A program made the position numbers and the translations under genes. 64,000 bases of DNA from Lachnospiraceae bacterium (lineage in GTDB: Bacteria; Bacillota; Clostridia; Lachnospirales; Lachnospiraceae). Position 1 is the stretch's first letter. Each line of letters begins with the position of its first letter. The notes beneath the pieces are model-generated. The model made no database searches, was not told the DNA's origin, and saw nothing but the letters and a program-made list of their open reading frames with translations. This document shows positions 43,367 through 52,624 of the stretch, in pieces. Location of the stretch: positions 62,001-126,000 of the forward strand of contig QXWO01000005.1 of the NCBI GenBank assembly GCA_009911035.1, given 5' to 3'.

Positions 43367-45161
43367 ACACTTTTCCCCCAAGTTCAGCAGCCTCTGGCAG
43401 CAGAATCTCTACCTTTGTATAACTTCCCTCCACGCTGTCAATTGTAACTCCATAATCATCACCATATTTCAATTTCACTCGCTGATGTACATTGCTGACA
43501 CCGATATGTTTTCCATTTTCACTGTAACTGTTTAGTCCCCGGCGCAGCCTTTCCAGTTTTTCCGTATTCATGCCCAGCCCATCGTCTCCGATAGTAATAG
43601 CTGTTTTTCCGTCCTGCCCGGCAATTCGTATATCTATGGTTCCAACCCCTTCCTTGCCCTCCAGCCCATGGATAATAGAATTTTCCACAATAGGCTGCAT
43701 AATAAGAGGAAGGATGAAAACCCCTTTTAAATCCTCCTCCACATGAATATGATACTGAATTCTCTCTCCAAAACGATACTGTTGGATTTTCAGATAATGC
43801 TCTACCAGCTCCGCCTCCGACTGGATCGCCACCTCGCTGTTTCCCGCCTGTAGTGTGCTTCTCATAATCTTGGCCAGCATTCTCACCAGTTCTTCAATAT
43901 CATACTGCCTGCTCTTACGCGCCCGCATCCGTATGGTTTCCAGCGTATTATACAAAAAGTGAGGGTTGATCTGGCTTGCCAGCATTTTAAATTCCGCGTC
44001 TTTTTGTTGGATGGTAAGTCGCTCTGCATGAAGCCGCTCCCGATAAATTTCCGCCAGAAGCCTTTGAATCTGAAAAATCATGGTTCCCAGATAATCATAT
44101 AAATCACTGATTTCATCACTGCCCCCCAGCTTTTCCTCCAACTGGAAATTTCCTTCCGCCGCCTTCTGCATCTGGGCACGGAAATTTTCCACCCGGCTGC
44201 TGAAAGAATGGGAAAAAAGTAATATAATCGTAATGGAAAGTACTGCGCTTACCATAAAAATAGCTGCACTCCCGGCAGTCTGACTCCCTACCTCACGCAG
44301 AATGTCGTGATAAGACTTAAAACTAAGAATCTGCAAAAAATCCTGTGACTCAATCAACGGAATAGTCTCGCAGGTCATCACATACTCCTGATTCCCTAAA
44401 AAAATATTTTTTTGGCTTTGTCCGTTTTCTCCGCCCGTGACATATTCCTTGATCTGTTCAGGTTCTATTTCATCTCCAAGATCAACAACCACTGTTTCCC
44501 CATTCAGCAGTACAAAGGTGTCGCAGTTCCTGTCCTGCAGAAGTGTGTGGAACCGTTCAGGGCGGATATAAACTGCCAGCACCCCCACTTCCTCTCCTTT
44601 TCGCGTTTTCAACATCCGAAGCATGGAAAGTGCATTGTAATCCGCAGCCGGAACCGGATGGAAGTGCCATAAAGCGCCGCCGTTTTTCCGGCTCACAGAC
44701 TTATACCAGTCTTCCTCCTCCATCTCCCCAGTTACCTGGATAAAACGGGAGTTTTCCACAATTGTGGGATTCTTCATGTATAGATTCATCCAGGCAATGG
44801 TACTGTTATAATATCGCCCATAGTCCAAAAAAGAAGTAAAATCTCTGTAATCCCGGACCATATCCTGATAATCTGTATAGCGTTTTAAAGAAATTTCTTC
44901 CAACTGTTCGTCAAAGTAAAAATATTTGGTGACAGTACTGACAGTACTCATAATTTCTTCCGCCTGTCTTCTTACCATCTCCATTTCAGACACTTCTACA
45001 TTCTTCGCCTGGTCGATCAAAATACGGGACATGCCATGAACCAGATACATCCCAATCAAAATAATCGGCAATGCCCCGCCTATCATATATACCAACAGCA
45101 TACGATACCTGAGTTTAATGCCTAAGATCCTGTTAAAGTAAGACTTGACTCTCTGTGTCAT
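43344..45161 (-). CDS. YesM-type sensor histidine kinase
   Basis: A 605-residue membrane kinase: helix at about residues 15-38, a large extracellular sensor (to about 265), a second helix, a HAMP linker, then a LytS/YesM catalytic part with phosphoacceptor His in QINPHFLYNTLETIR and the ATP site in IGDDGLGMNTEKL. These kinases detect sugars, often with a binding protein. The ATG at 45161 has GGAG nine bases upstream and lies 16 bases after the ABC exporter stop; earlier starts would fall inside that gene. Confidence 0.93.
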   Translation of the reverse strand: MTQRVKSYFNRILGIKLRYRMLLVYMIGGALPIILIGMYLVHGMSRILIDQAKNVEVSEMEMVRRQAEEIMSTVSTVTKYFYFDEQLEEISLKRYTDYQDMVRDYRDFTSFLDYGRYYNSTIAWMNLYMKNPTIVENSRFIQVTGEMEEEDWYKSVSRKNGGALWHFHPVPAADYNALSMLRMLKTRKGEEVGVLAVYIRPERFHTLLQDRNCDTFVLLNGETVVVDLGDEIEPEQIKEYVTGGENGQSQKNIFLGNQEYVMTCETIPLIESQDFLQILSFKSYHDILREVGSQTAGSAAIFMVSAVLSITIILLFSHSFSSRVENFRAQMQKAAEGNFQLEEKLGGSDEISDLYDYLGTMIFQIQRLLAEIYRERLHAERLTIQQKDAEFKMLASQINPHFLYNTLETIRMRARKSRQYDIEELVRMLAKIMRSTLQAGNSEVAIQSEAELVEHYLKIQQYRFGERIQYHIHVEEDLKGVFILPLIMQPIVENSIIHGLEGKEGVGTIDIRIAGQDGKTAITIGDDGLGMNTEKLERLRRGLNSYSENGKHIGVSNVHQRVKLKYGDDYGVTIDSVEGSYTKVEILLPEAAELGGKVYAQSNDN

Positions 45162-45177
45162 ATGTTGTTCTCCATTC

Positions 45178-46965
45178 CTAAGCAATCGCAAACTGACTAT
45201 TATACAGTTTCGCATAAAACCCGTTCTTTGCAAGAAGCTCCTTATGGTTCCCCTGCTCAATGATATGCCCGTCCTTCATGACCAGAATCACATCCGCATT
45301 CTGAATAGTTGACAGTCTGTGGGCAACAATGAAGCTGGTACGCCCTTCCATCATTACTGCAAAAGCTTTCTGAATCTTGATCTCTGTCCTTGTATCAATA
45401 GAAGACGTTGCCTCGTCTAAAATCAGCATGGGAGGAAGGCTGAGCATTACCCTTGTAATACAAAGCAACTGCTTCTGTCCCCCCGAAAGGCTTCCTCCGT
45501 CCTCCCCGATCACTGTATCATAACCATTGGGAAGCCTCTTAATAAAACTGTGTGCATGGGATGCCTTAGCCGCCGCAATAACTTCCTCCTGTGAAGCATC
45601 CGGCTTTCCTACTGTAATATTATCCCGGATGGTTCCCCGTTTCAGCCAGGTGTCCTGCAGTACCATACCATAAGAAGTTCTTAAAGACTTTCTGGTGATT
45701 TCCCGGATACCGCTGCCGTCCACTGCAATCTCCCCGCTGTCCACGTCATAAAACCGCATAAGCAGGTTAATAATCGTGGTTTTTCCACATCCTGTAGGAC
45801 CTACAATGGCAATCCTCTGGCCCGGCTTTACATGGAGGTTTAAATTTTCGATCAGATTCTTTTCCGGCACATAGGAGAAAGAAACATTCTCAAGCTCTAC
45901 CTGCCCCTTCACATCTGAAAGAATCACAGCATCTTCCCTGTCAGGCTCCTGGGGTTCTTCCTCTATCAGCTCAAAAATCCTGGCCGCACAGGCAAGGGCA
46001 TTCTGCAGCTCTGTAATTACCCCGGAAATCTCATTAAAAGGTTTGGTATACTGGTTGGCATAGGAAAGAAAACAGGTAAGCTGCCCCACGGAAAGCCCTC
46101 TGTTTAAAACAGCAAGGGCCCCGGTCAGCCCTACCCCTGTATAAACAAGGCTGTTGACAAAACGGGTACAGGGATTGGTAAGGGAAGAAAAGAAAATTGC
46201 CCGCAAAGAACACTTTTCCAGCCTGCCGTTAATCTCATCAAAAGTCTCTAATGTCTCATCTTCCCTGTTAAATGCCTGAACCACCTTCTGATTCCCTATC
46301 ATCTCATTGATCAGAGCCGTCTGTTCCCCTCTCGTCTCTGACTGCTGCTTAAACATGCTGAATGTCTTTTTGGCAATGAAGCTGGCCACGAACAGGGACA
46401 CAGGCGTGATCACCACCACCACTGCTGTAATTCCCACATTCACGGAAAGCATGAACCCGAGCGTCCCCAGAATTGTGACAATCCCGGTAAAAAGCTGGGT
46501 GAACCCTATTAAAAGCCCGTCTGCAAACTGGTCCACATCCGCAACCACCCGGCTCACAATATCCCCATGGGAGTGGGCGTCCAGATACTTAAGAGGCAGT
46601 TCTTCCAGCCTCTGAAAAGCTTTCTTTCTGATATCCTGAATGACATTGTATACAATCCTGTTGTTGCAGACATTCATGATCCACTGGGTAAAAGCTGTCA
46701 GAAGAATAACAATTCCCATCTTCCGAAGAATCCCGAACAGACCGGCCCAGATTGCCGAAACATCCACGTTCAGCCCGGAAGGATCAAATATAAAGGCAAT
46801 TCTGTCCACCGCATCTCCCGTTAAAATAGGAAGATACAGGGTAAGTACCACTGATACTACCGCCATCAGTATGGTCAGCGCCATCAAAAACCTGTAAGGT
46901 TTAATATACTTAAGCACTTTGATAAGCGTCTCTTTTTGTCTGCTGTTTCGTTTTTCCGTTTTCAT
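45178..46965 (-). CDS. ABC exporter, ATP-binding/permease half 2
   Basis: A 595-residue type IV ABC transporter half: six-helix membrane domain (1 to about 310) and nucleotide-binding domain with Walker A VGPTGCGKTT, signature SLSGGQKQ, Walker B MLILDEATSSID and switch His in VAHRL. It overlaps the first half by 4 bases (ATGA), so the two form a heterodimer of the BmrCD/YheIH class that exports drugs, peptides or lipids. The catalytic glutamate after Walker B is present here. The function in a sugar-sensing operon is unclear. Confidence 0.94.
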   Translation of the reverse strand: MKTEKRNSRQKETLIKVLKYIKPYRFLMALTILMAVVSVVLTLYLPILTGDAVDRIAFIFDPSGLNVDVSAIWAGLFGILRKMGIVILLTAFTQWIMNVCNNRIVYNVIQDIRKKAFQRLEELPLKYLDAHSHGDIVSRVVADVDQFADGLLIGFTQLFTGIVTILGTLGFMLSVNVGITAVVVVITPVSLFVASFIAKKTFSMFKQQSETRGEQTALINEMIGNQKVVQAFNREDETLETFDEINGRLEKCSLRAIFFSSLTNPCTRFVNSLVYTGVGLTGALAVLNRGLSVGQLTCFLSYANQYTKPFNEISGVITELQNALACAARIFELIEEEPQEPDREDAVILSDVKGQVELENVSFSYVPEKNLIENLNLHVKPGQRIAIVGPTGCGKTTIINLLMRFYDVDSGEIAVDGSGIREITRKSLRTSYGMVLQDTWLKRGTIRDNITVGKPDASQEEVIAAAKASHAHSFIKRLPNGYDTVIGEDGGSLSGGQKQLLCITRVMLSLPPMLILDEATSSIDTRTEIKIQKAFAVMMEGRTSFIVAHRLSTIQNADVILVMKDGHIIEQGNHKELLAKNGFYAKLYNSQFAIA

Positions 46966-48698
46966 GCGCCTGCCCCCTCCTTCCTCTCAAACTGGCTGTA
47001 ATAAATCTCCTGATACGTCTCGCAGTCCCTAAGTAATTCCTCGTGCCTGCCTATCCCCGTCACCCTGCCGTCATCCAGTACAATGATCTGGTCCGCATGA
47101 AGCAGGGATGACGCCCTCTGGGACACAATAAAGACCGTAGTCTGCCCCGGCATTTCCTTAATGGACTTTCTAAGGGCAGCATCTGTTGCATAATCAAGAG
47201 CCGACGCACTGTCGTCTAAAATGAGTATTTCCGGTTTTTTCACCAGTGCCCGCGCTATGGAAAGGCGCTGCTTCTGCCCGCCGGAAAGATTGCGCCCCTC
47301 CTGTTCGATCATCTCCTCAAGCTTTCCTTCCTTCTGCATTACAAATTCTTCCGCCTGGGCAGTCCTTAATGCCTCCCATAGTTCTTCGTCGGTGGCATTT
47401 TCATTTCCCCAGAGGAGATTTTCCCGGATAGTTCCTTTAAACAGCACCGCTTTCTGCATTACCACACCGATTTTGTCCCGAAGGTTGGTCAGATCATATT
47501 CCCTAACATCCCTGCCATCCACTTTTACTGCGCCCTTTTCCACATCATAAAATCTTGGGATAAGGTTTACAAGAGAAGACTTCCCGGAACCAGTGCCCCC
47601 GATAACGCCGATGGTACTGCCCCTTTCCGCTTTAAAATGAATATCCGTGAGGGCCTCTTCGCCTCCTTTATGATAGCGGAGAACTACATGATCAAATTCC
47701 ACTGTCCCGGCAGTTCCAGCAACAGCCGACCCAGAGGACAGGCCCTGCCCCATGCCTGCCGGAATCTCAAAAATACTTTCTATTCTGTTACCGCAGGCCA
47801 CTGCTTTGGTTACGGTAATGATCAGATTAGCAAGCTTTACAAGCTCCACAAGAATCTGGGACATATAGTTCACCAGCGCCACTACCTGTCCCTGGGTCAA
47901 AATCCCCGCTTCCACACGCAGTGCCCCCACATAAATGAGCATCATCAGCCCGCCATTGATCACAATATAAGTAAGAGGATTCATAAGGGCCGAAACCCTG
48001 CCTGCAAATTCCTGCACACGCTTTAAACTGTCTGTCTCTTTGTCAAACTTCTGTATTTCATGGGCTTCCTCACCAAATGCCCGGATAACCCTCACACCGG
48101 TAAGATTTTCCCGGGTTATGCCAAGTACCCTGTCAAGCCCTTCCTGAACCTTTTTAAATATAGGGATGCTGATCAGCATAATACCAAAGACAATCACCGA
48201 CAGAACCGGAATCACCACTACGAAAATAAGCGCTGCCTTCACGTCCACCGTAAAAGCCATAATCATTGCACCAAACACAATAAAGGGGGAACGTAAAAAC
48301 AGGCGCAGCACCAGATTCACTCCGGACTGCACTTGATTAATATCGCTGGTCATTCTTGTGATAAGTGTGGACGTCCCTTCCTTATCCATCTGGGAAAAAG
48401 AAAGGCTCTGGATATGGGCAAACAGGCCATGACGAAGCTTTGTTGCAAAACCAACAGCCGCCCTGGCCGCAAAATACTGTGCTGTCACCGAACACACAAG
48501 ACCTATCAGCCCAAGCGCTGCCATTACCAGACACATCCGTATGATGTACCCTTTGTCACGATTGGCAATCCCTACGTCAATCATGGAGGCCACCACTAAA
48601 GGCACAATAAGTTCAAAAGAAGCCTCCAGTAATTTAAACAGAGGCCCTAACACACTTTCTTTTTTATAATCTTTCAGATAAACAAGAAGTTTTCTCAT
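46962..48698 (-). CDS. ABC exporter, ATP-binding/permease half 1
   Basis: A 578-residue partner of the preceding entry, with Walker A IGGTGSGKSS, signature NLSGGQKQR and Walker B ILILDDSASALD, in which the catalytic Glu is replaced by Asp, and VSQRA in place of the switch His. This marks the degenerate site of a heterodimeric exporter, where only one ATP site is fully active. The ATG at 48698 follows GGGAGGATTGAA; an earlier frame start would add 25 residues of no family match. First gene of the exporter-YesM-YesN operon. Confidence 0.94.
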   Translation of the reverse strand: MRKLLVYLKDYKKESVLGPLFKLLEASFELIVPLVVASMIDVGIANRDKGYIIRMCLVMAALGLIGLVCSVTAQYFAARAAVGFATKLRHGLFAHIQSLSFSQMDKEGTSTLITRMTSDINQVQSGVNLVLRLFLRSPFIVFGAMIMAFTVDVKAALIFVVVIPVLSVIVFGIMLISIPIFKKVQEGLDRVLGITRENLTGVRVIRAFGEEAHEIQKFDKETDSLKRVQEFAGRVSALMNPLTYIVINGGLMMLIYVGALRVEAGILTQGQVVALVNYMSQILVELVKLANLIITVTKAVACGNRIESIFEIPAGMGQGLSSGSAVAGTAGTVEFDHVVLRYHKGGEEALTDIHFKAERGSTIGVIGGTGSGKSSLVNLIPRFYDVEKGAVKVDGRDVREYDLTNLRDKIGVVMQKAVLFKGTIRENLLWGNENATDEELWEALRTAQAEEFVMQKEGKLEEMIEQEGRNLSGGQKQRLSIARALVKKPEILILDDSASALDYATDAALRKSIKEMPGQTTVFIVSQRASSLLHADQIIVLDDGRVTGIGRHEELLRDCETYQEIYYSQFERKEGAGA

Positions 48699-48734
48699 TT
48701 CAATCCTCCCTGTCGGAGCTTCTTTCGCACATAC

Positions 48735-48766
48735 ACGCAGGCCGAATAGCAGATCCGGCCCTGCGT
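48735..48766. other. Hairpin between sufB and the exporter operon
   Basis: ACGCAGGCCG (48735-48744) pairs with CGGCCCTGCGT (48756-48766) with one bulge. T residues follow on the plus strand only, whereas both flanking genes are on the minus strand, so it may be a weak terminator for suf or a leader structure for the exporter mRNA. Confidence 0.4.
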
Positions 48767-48799
48767 TTTGCATTCCTAATGCCCCGGCGAAAATCTGCC

Positions 48800-49726
48800 C
48801 TAATTCAAAAAATTCTCTATGATAACTGCCTCCGCTGCTTCATCGCTAAGGCCGAACGTATTTAATTTGATCATCTGTTCATTGTTTATTCTGCCGATGG
48901 CCGCTTCGTGTATGATGGCGGCATCCACGTGCTTTGCGTCGATCTCCGGAATGGAGCAGACCTGGGCCTGGTCCATGATAATGGAGTCGCACTGGATATG
49001 GGCACGGCAAAGCGCATTTCCAATTGCCTTGGGGTGGAATACCTGACGGGAATCCCCCCTTGCCACAGAACGGGAAATGATCTGCGCAGAGCTTCCGGCG
49101 CCGTTCAGATGAATGTCCATATTGGAAACTGCGCTCTGCTTATCATGGGTCATCAGTTTCTCCACCACAAACAGCTTCGCGCCTTCCTCCAGCTCCACCT
49201 GTGTCTCCCGCTTGGTGGAATCCACACCCTTGATCTGGGCTGTATCCAGCGTAAATACCGCATCCCTGCCCACCAATATTTTCGTCACCGGATTTAAAAT
49301 TCTGGCTCCTGTCCCTTCCCCTTCGCCATAATGCTTTTCCTCATAACGCACATTGGCATTTGCCCCCACGTGGAAGGTATGGATCCCGTCATGGCGGCTG
49401 TCATTGCACCCGCTGTTATGGATGCCGCATCCGGCCACTATTGTCACCTGCGCGCCGTCTTCGATATAAAAATCATTGTATACTTCATCCGTCATGCCCG
49501 AAGCGGCTACCACCACGGGAATATGCACCTGCTCTCCCTTTGCCTCCGCGCTGATAAATACATCAATTCCCTGCTTATCTTCTTTTCTCTTAATAGTTAT
49601 ATGTTCGGTATTCCCATGACAAAGAGAATACCCATTGTATCTTAAATTGTAAGCGCCTTCCTGCTTAAACCCTTCACTGTCTATTTTTTCAAGAATAGAT
49701 TCCGTTATCTGATCGATATTAGCCAC
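48800..49726 (-). CDS. sufB: SufB/SufD-type scaffold protein (minimal SUF system)
   Basis: A 308-residue SufBD-fold protein that, with the ATPase SufC encoded just upstream, builds iron-sulfur clusters. Segments typical of the core include GCGIHNSGCNDSRHDGIHTFHVG, VEKLMTHDKQSAVSNM and IDAKHVDAAIIHEAAIGRIN near the C-terminus. It is much shorter than E. coli SufB (495), as in the minimal SufCB (SmsCB) systems of anaerobes; no SufU, SufS or SufD is nearby. The start is taken as GTG at 49726 after AAGAGG; a TTG seven codons earlier lacks a ribosome site. Confidence 0.9.
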   Translation of the reverse strand: MANIDQITESILEKIDSEGFKQEGAYNLRYNGYSLCHGNTEHITIKRKEDKQGIDVFISAEAKGEQVHIPVVVAASGMTDEVYNDFYIEDGAQVTIVAGCGIHNSGCNDSRHDGIHTFHVGANANVRYEEKHYGEGEGTGARILNPVTKILVGRDAVFTLDTAQIKGVDSTKRETQVELEEGAKLFVVEKLMTHDKQSAVSNMDIHLNGAGSSAQIISRSVARGDSRQVFHPKAIGNALCRAHIQCDSIIMDQAQVCSIPEIDAKHVDAAIIHEAAIGRINNEQMIKLNTFGLSDEAAEAVIIENFLN

Positions 49727-49753
49727 TGTCCTCTTCCTTTCTTTCAAAAATCT

Positions 49754-50485
49754 CTATGCCCTGTGTGCCGGGTTCATACAACTGCATCCCGTATCTTCAT
49801 TCACAAGCGTCGGGAAAACACTTTCCCGTCTGTCCAGGGCTTCCACTTTTCCGTCCTTGACCACCATGATCCTGTCCGCCATCTGGATGATTCTCTCCTG
49901 ATGGGAAATCAAAATAAGGCTTTCTTTTTTATTTTCATGGAGCTTTTCAAATTGTTTCACCAGCATGGAAAAACTCCACAAATCAATGCCTGCCTCCGGC
50001 TCGTCAAAAATACATAATTTATGAGGCTTTGCAAGCACTGTGGCTATCTCCAGACGCTTCATCTCACCGCCGGATAAGGTATTGTCTACCTCCCGGTCTA
50101 TATACTCTCTCGCGCACAGCCCTACACCGCTTAAGTAATCACAACACTTATTTTCCTGCATTTCATAACCTGCCGCAAGGGACAACAGTCTCTTTACCGT
50201 CATGCCTTTAAATCTGGGGGGCTGCTGAAATGCAAAGCCGATTCCCATATTGGCTCTCTGGGCAATACTATAACCTGTGATATCCACGCCGTCCATAACA
50301 ATACTTCCACTGTCCGGTTTCTCAATTCCCATCATAAGCTTCGCAAGGGTGGACTTGCCGCCCCCGTTGGGCCCTGTAATTACCAGCATCTCTCCGTCTT
50401 CCACCGCAAAACTTATATCTTCTATGATACTTTTTTCCACACCGTTATCAAGGGGATGGAACACTAAATTTTTAACTTCCAGCAT
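49754..50485 (-). CDS. sufC: SufC-type Fe-S cluster assembly ATPase
   Basis: A 243-residue ABC ATPase with Walker A TGPNGGGKSTLAK, Q-loop region GFAFQQPPRFKGMTV, signature LSGGEMKRLE and Walker B KLCIFDEPEAGID, followed by ILISHQERI. The PPRFKG and EPEAGID wording are close to SufC of minimal SUF systems. It lies 27 bases upstream of the SufB start and supplies the ATP-driven rearrangement for cluster assembly in the cytosol. Confidence 0.93.
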   Translation of the reverse strand: MLEVKNLVFHPLDNGVEKSIIEDISFAVEDGEMLVITGPNGGGKSTLAKLMMGIEKPDSGSIVMDGVDITGYSIAQRANMGIGFAFQQPPRFKGMTVKRLLSLAAGYEMQENKCCDYLSGVGLCAREYIDREVDNTLSGGEMKRLEIATVLAKPHKLCIFDEPEAGIDLWSFSMLVKQFEKLHENKKESLILISHQERIIQMADRIMVVKDGKVEALDRRESVFPTLVNEDTGCSCMNPAHRA

Positions 50486-50563
50486 ATCTGACCTCGTTTC
50501 TGTGCAGCATCCGGCATATCAGGGCAAATCCTGTCTTTGCCGCTGCTTATTCCTCCACTTTCG

Positions 50564-51448
50564 TTATTGCAAATATTTATCAAACTTTTCATTTGTCTCA
50601 TTCAGGAAAACAATTCCCAGGATTCCGGGACCCGTGTGGGCACCTATAGCGCACCCTACCCGGCCTTCCAAAAAGCCTTTTATATGGTAGCGTTCCTTAA
50701 GCTGATCCTTAATGTAATCGTAAGCTTCCTTATCTGTGCCGTAGCACACGCCTACCACCTGATTTTCCAGATTCCTTCCCTTCTCGCCCACCATATCGAG
50801 GATACGCTTCTGGGCCTTCTTCCACCCCCGGACCTTCTCCACTGCTTTTAAGGAACCCTTTTCATCCACGATGATAATAGGCTTGATATCCAGAACCGTC
50901 CCTGCCAGAAAAGAGGTCCTGCTAAGACGCCCGCCTTTAAACAGATAGTCAAGCTCCATGACCGTAACTGCATGTTCCATATGCCGGCAGAAAAACTCCG
51001 CCGCTTCAATCAATAACTCTCCAGACGCGCCGTTCCTCTGCATACGGAGGAGACGTTCTGCCACCAGCCCGTAACCTACCGACGCACATTTCGTATCTAT
51101 AATCGTGATTTTAAAATCAGGATACTCCTCCAGCACTTCCTCATAAGCCAGCTTCGCCGCATTAAATGTCCCTGCAATCCCCGTGGAAAAGCATAAATAC
51201 AGTACCTCATCCCCTCTCTGTGCAAAGGGGAGAAAATGTTCGTGAAACATATACTGATTGATATGGTAAGTCTTGATATCTCTGCCTGATGCCTGTATTT
51301 TATAAAATTCATCCGGGAAAATCGTCTCACCGTCAAAGTAATCCTTTCCCTCTATGGTAACAGGAGTCGGCATTACATAAAGCTCATATTCCTTAATTAT
51401 GCTCTCCGGCACATCGGAGGCAGAGTCTGTTATAATACAAAAAGCCAT
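50564..51448 (-). CDS. DegV family fatty-acid-binding protein
   Basis: A 294-residue two-domain DegV protein. Family hallmarks are ITDSASDVP at the N-terminus, YLCFSTGIAGTFNAAKLA (lipid carboxylate site), DTKCASVGYGL, YLFKGGRLSRTSFLAG and IGAHTGPGILGIVF at the C-terminus. DegV proteins bind a fatty acid and in Firmicutes can serve as FakB subunits of fatty acid kinase; whether this one does is not shown. It is the first gene before sufC, separated by 78 bases. Confidence 0.94.
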   Translation of the reverse strand: MAFCIITDSASDVPESIIKEYELYVMPTPVTIEGKDYFDGETIFPDEFYKIQASGRDIKTYHINQYMFHEHFLPFAQRGDEVLYLCFSTGIAGTFNAAKLAYEEVLEEYPDFKITIIDTKCASVGYGLVAERLLRMQRNGASGELLIEAAEFFCRHMEHAVTVMELDYLFKGGRLSRTSFLAGTVLDIKPIIIVDEKGSLKAVEKVRGWKKAQKRILDMVGEKGRNLENQVVGVCYGTDKEAYDYIKDQLKERYHIKGFLEGRVGCAIGAHTGPGILGIVFLNETNEKFDKYLQ

Positions 51449-51644
51449 TTTTCTTCTCCTTAACCTTTTATAAAAATTTCCAATATTACTATACTACATT
51501 TAATGATTTTGTGCATCTTAAAAATTTCTAAGCATACTATAAAGAAAAATTGCTGCATTTTAAGGGATTCCTGCTGCCCAGAACACGCCGGACTGCAGCC
51601 GGATAACCTTTGAAATGTAACGCGAAATCCATAGGAATGATATC

Positions 51645-52142
51645 ATGTACCGAAATCAGATCACACCCAGAATCAATTTTATACAGTTATTGTCGTATGA
51701 ACGCCCGGATGCCGTCGCATGGATTAACGGCAGTGCTGAATATCCCCGACTCAGCGGGCTTGTAAAATTTTACCAGACCTCTTATGACGGCATATTGGTG
51801 GAAGCGGAAGTTTTCAGCCTTCCCAATATAGACCAGCAGGGGGCCAGCAATTTTTATGCCATGCATATCCATGAATCAGGCGACTGTACTGACAACTTCC
51901 AGCATACAGGAAACCATTACAATCCCAGGCAGGCCCCCCACCCGGATCATGCCGGCGACCTGCTGCCTCTTATGGGAAATCAGGGCTACGCCTGGTCCGC
52001 CTTTTATGATAAAAGATTTACTCTGGATGAAATTATAGGCAGATCCGTTATCATCCATTCCGGGCGCGATGACTTTAGCTCCCAGCCCTCCGGTGATTCC
52101 GGCACGAAAATCGGCTGCGGGACCATCAAACGCGCCATATGA
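51645..52142 (+). CDS. Cu/Zn superoxide dismutase-like protein without signal peptide
   Basis: A 165-residue SOD_Cu family protein. Metal-site segments are present: MHIHESGDC, TGNHYNP, HPDHAGDLL and VIIHSGRDDF, followed by GTKIGCGTI with the conserved Cys. There is no signal peptide, unlike most bacterial Cu/Zn SODs, so it would be cytosolic. Many anaerobe members of this family are annotated as SOD but have not been tested. It is a single gene, divergent from DegV. Confidence 0.85.
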   Translation: MYRNQITPRINFIQLLSYERPDAVAWINGSAEYPRLSGLVKFYQTSYDGILVEAEVFSLPNIDQQGASNFYAMHIHESGDCTDNFQHTGNHYNPRQAPHPDHAGDLLPLMGNQGYAWSAFYDKRFTLDEIIGRSVIIHSGRDDFSSQPSGDSGTKIGCGTIKRAI

Positions 52143-52200
52143 GTTTTCCGGTTCTGCCTGCCGGAAGAAAGGCTTTACAAGGCAGCTTTTTGTAATAAAA

Positions 52201-52226
52201 CCCGGGCTTTTTCTTTCCAGCCCGGG
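52201..52226 (-). terminator. Terminator between SOD-like gene and small ORF
   Basis: Perfect 8-bp stem CCCGGGCT (52201-52208) with AGCCCGGG (52219-52226). The T run (GGGTTTTATT) follows on the minus strand, so it mainly serves the small gene at 52301-52513 and may also stop the convergent SOD-like transcript. Confidence 0.8.
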
Positions 52227-52300
52227 TCTATCTATTCTGGCACGTATTTAAAACTGCTTTTTGCAGGAATATACGCCGCCATATTTATCTGTCTGTGGAA

Positions 52301-52513
52301 TCATACATCTTCTTCCAGATCAAAAAGCCGTCCTGTGGCAAAAGGACTTCCCACGTCACACCTTCCATGATGGTACGCTTTGCGCACGTCTCCCGTCTGC
52401 ATCTCCCCGGAAGTCTCCACCTTTATGCGTGAAACTCCTGTCTGGGTCATAGTATCCAGCATGTTGATTACTTCATTTATATTATCTGTCTTTGCTTCAA
52501 TGTTATTATCCAT
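52301..52513 (-). CDS. Small protein of unknown function
   Basis: A 70-residue acidic protein (MDNNIEAKTDNINEVINMLD..., ending RLFDLEEDV) with an excellent AGGAGG ribosome site and its own terminator, which makes it very likely real. The middle VSRIKVETSGEMQTG and AYHHGRCDVGSPFATG segments carry His and one Cys. I do not recognise the family. No membrane segment or signal peptide. Confidence 0.7.
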   Translation of the reverse strand: MDNNIEAKTDNINEVINMLDTMTQTGVSRIKVETSGEMQTGDVRKAYHHGRCDVGSPFATGRLFDLEEDV

Positions 52514-52624
52514 AGTTCCTCCTACAGCTCTTTAACCGTCATAAATGTCCTCATTTCCAGTCTGGTTTTTCTGCATGTAAATGGATGCTGATATATATTT
52601 GAAAATGGCTCCGGGCAGACAATT

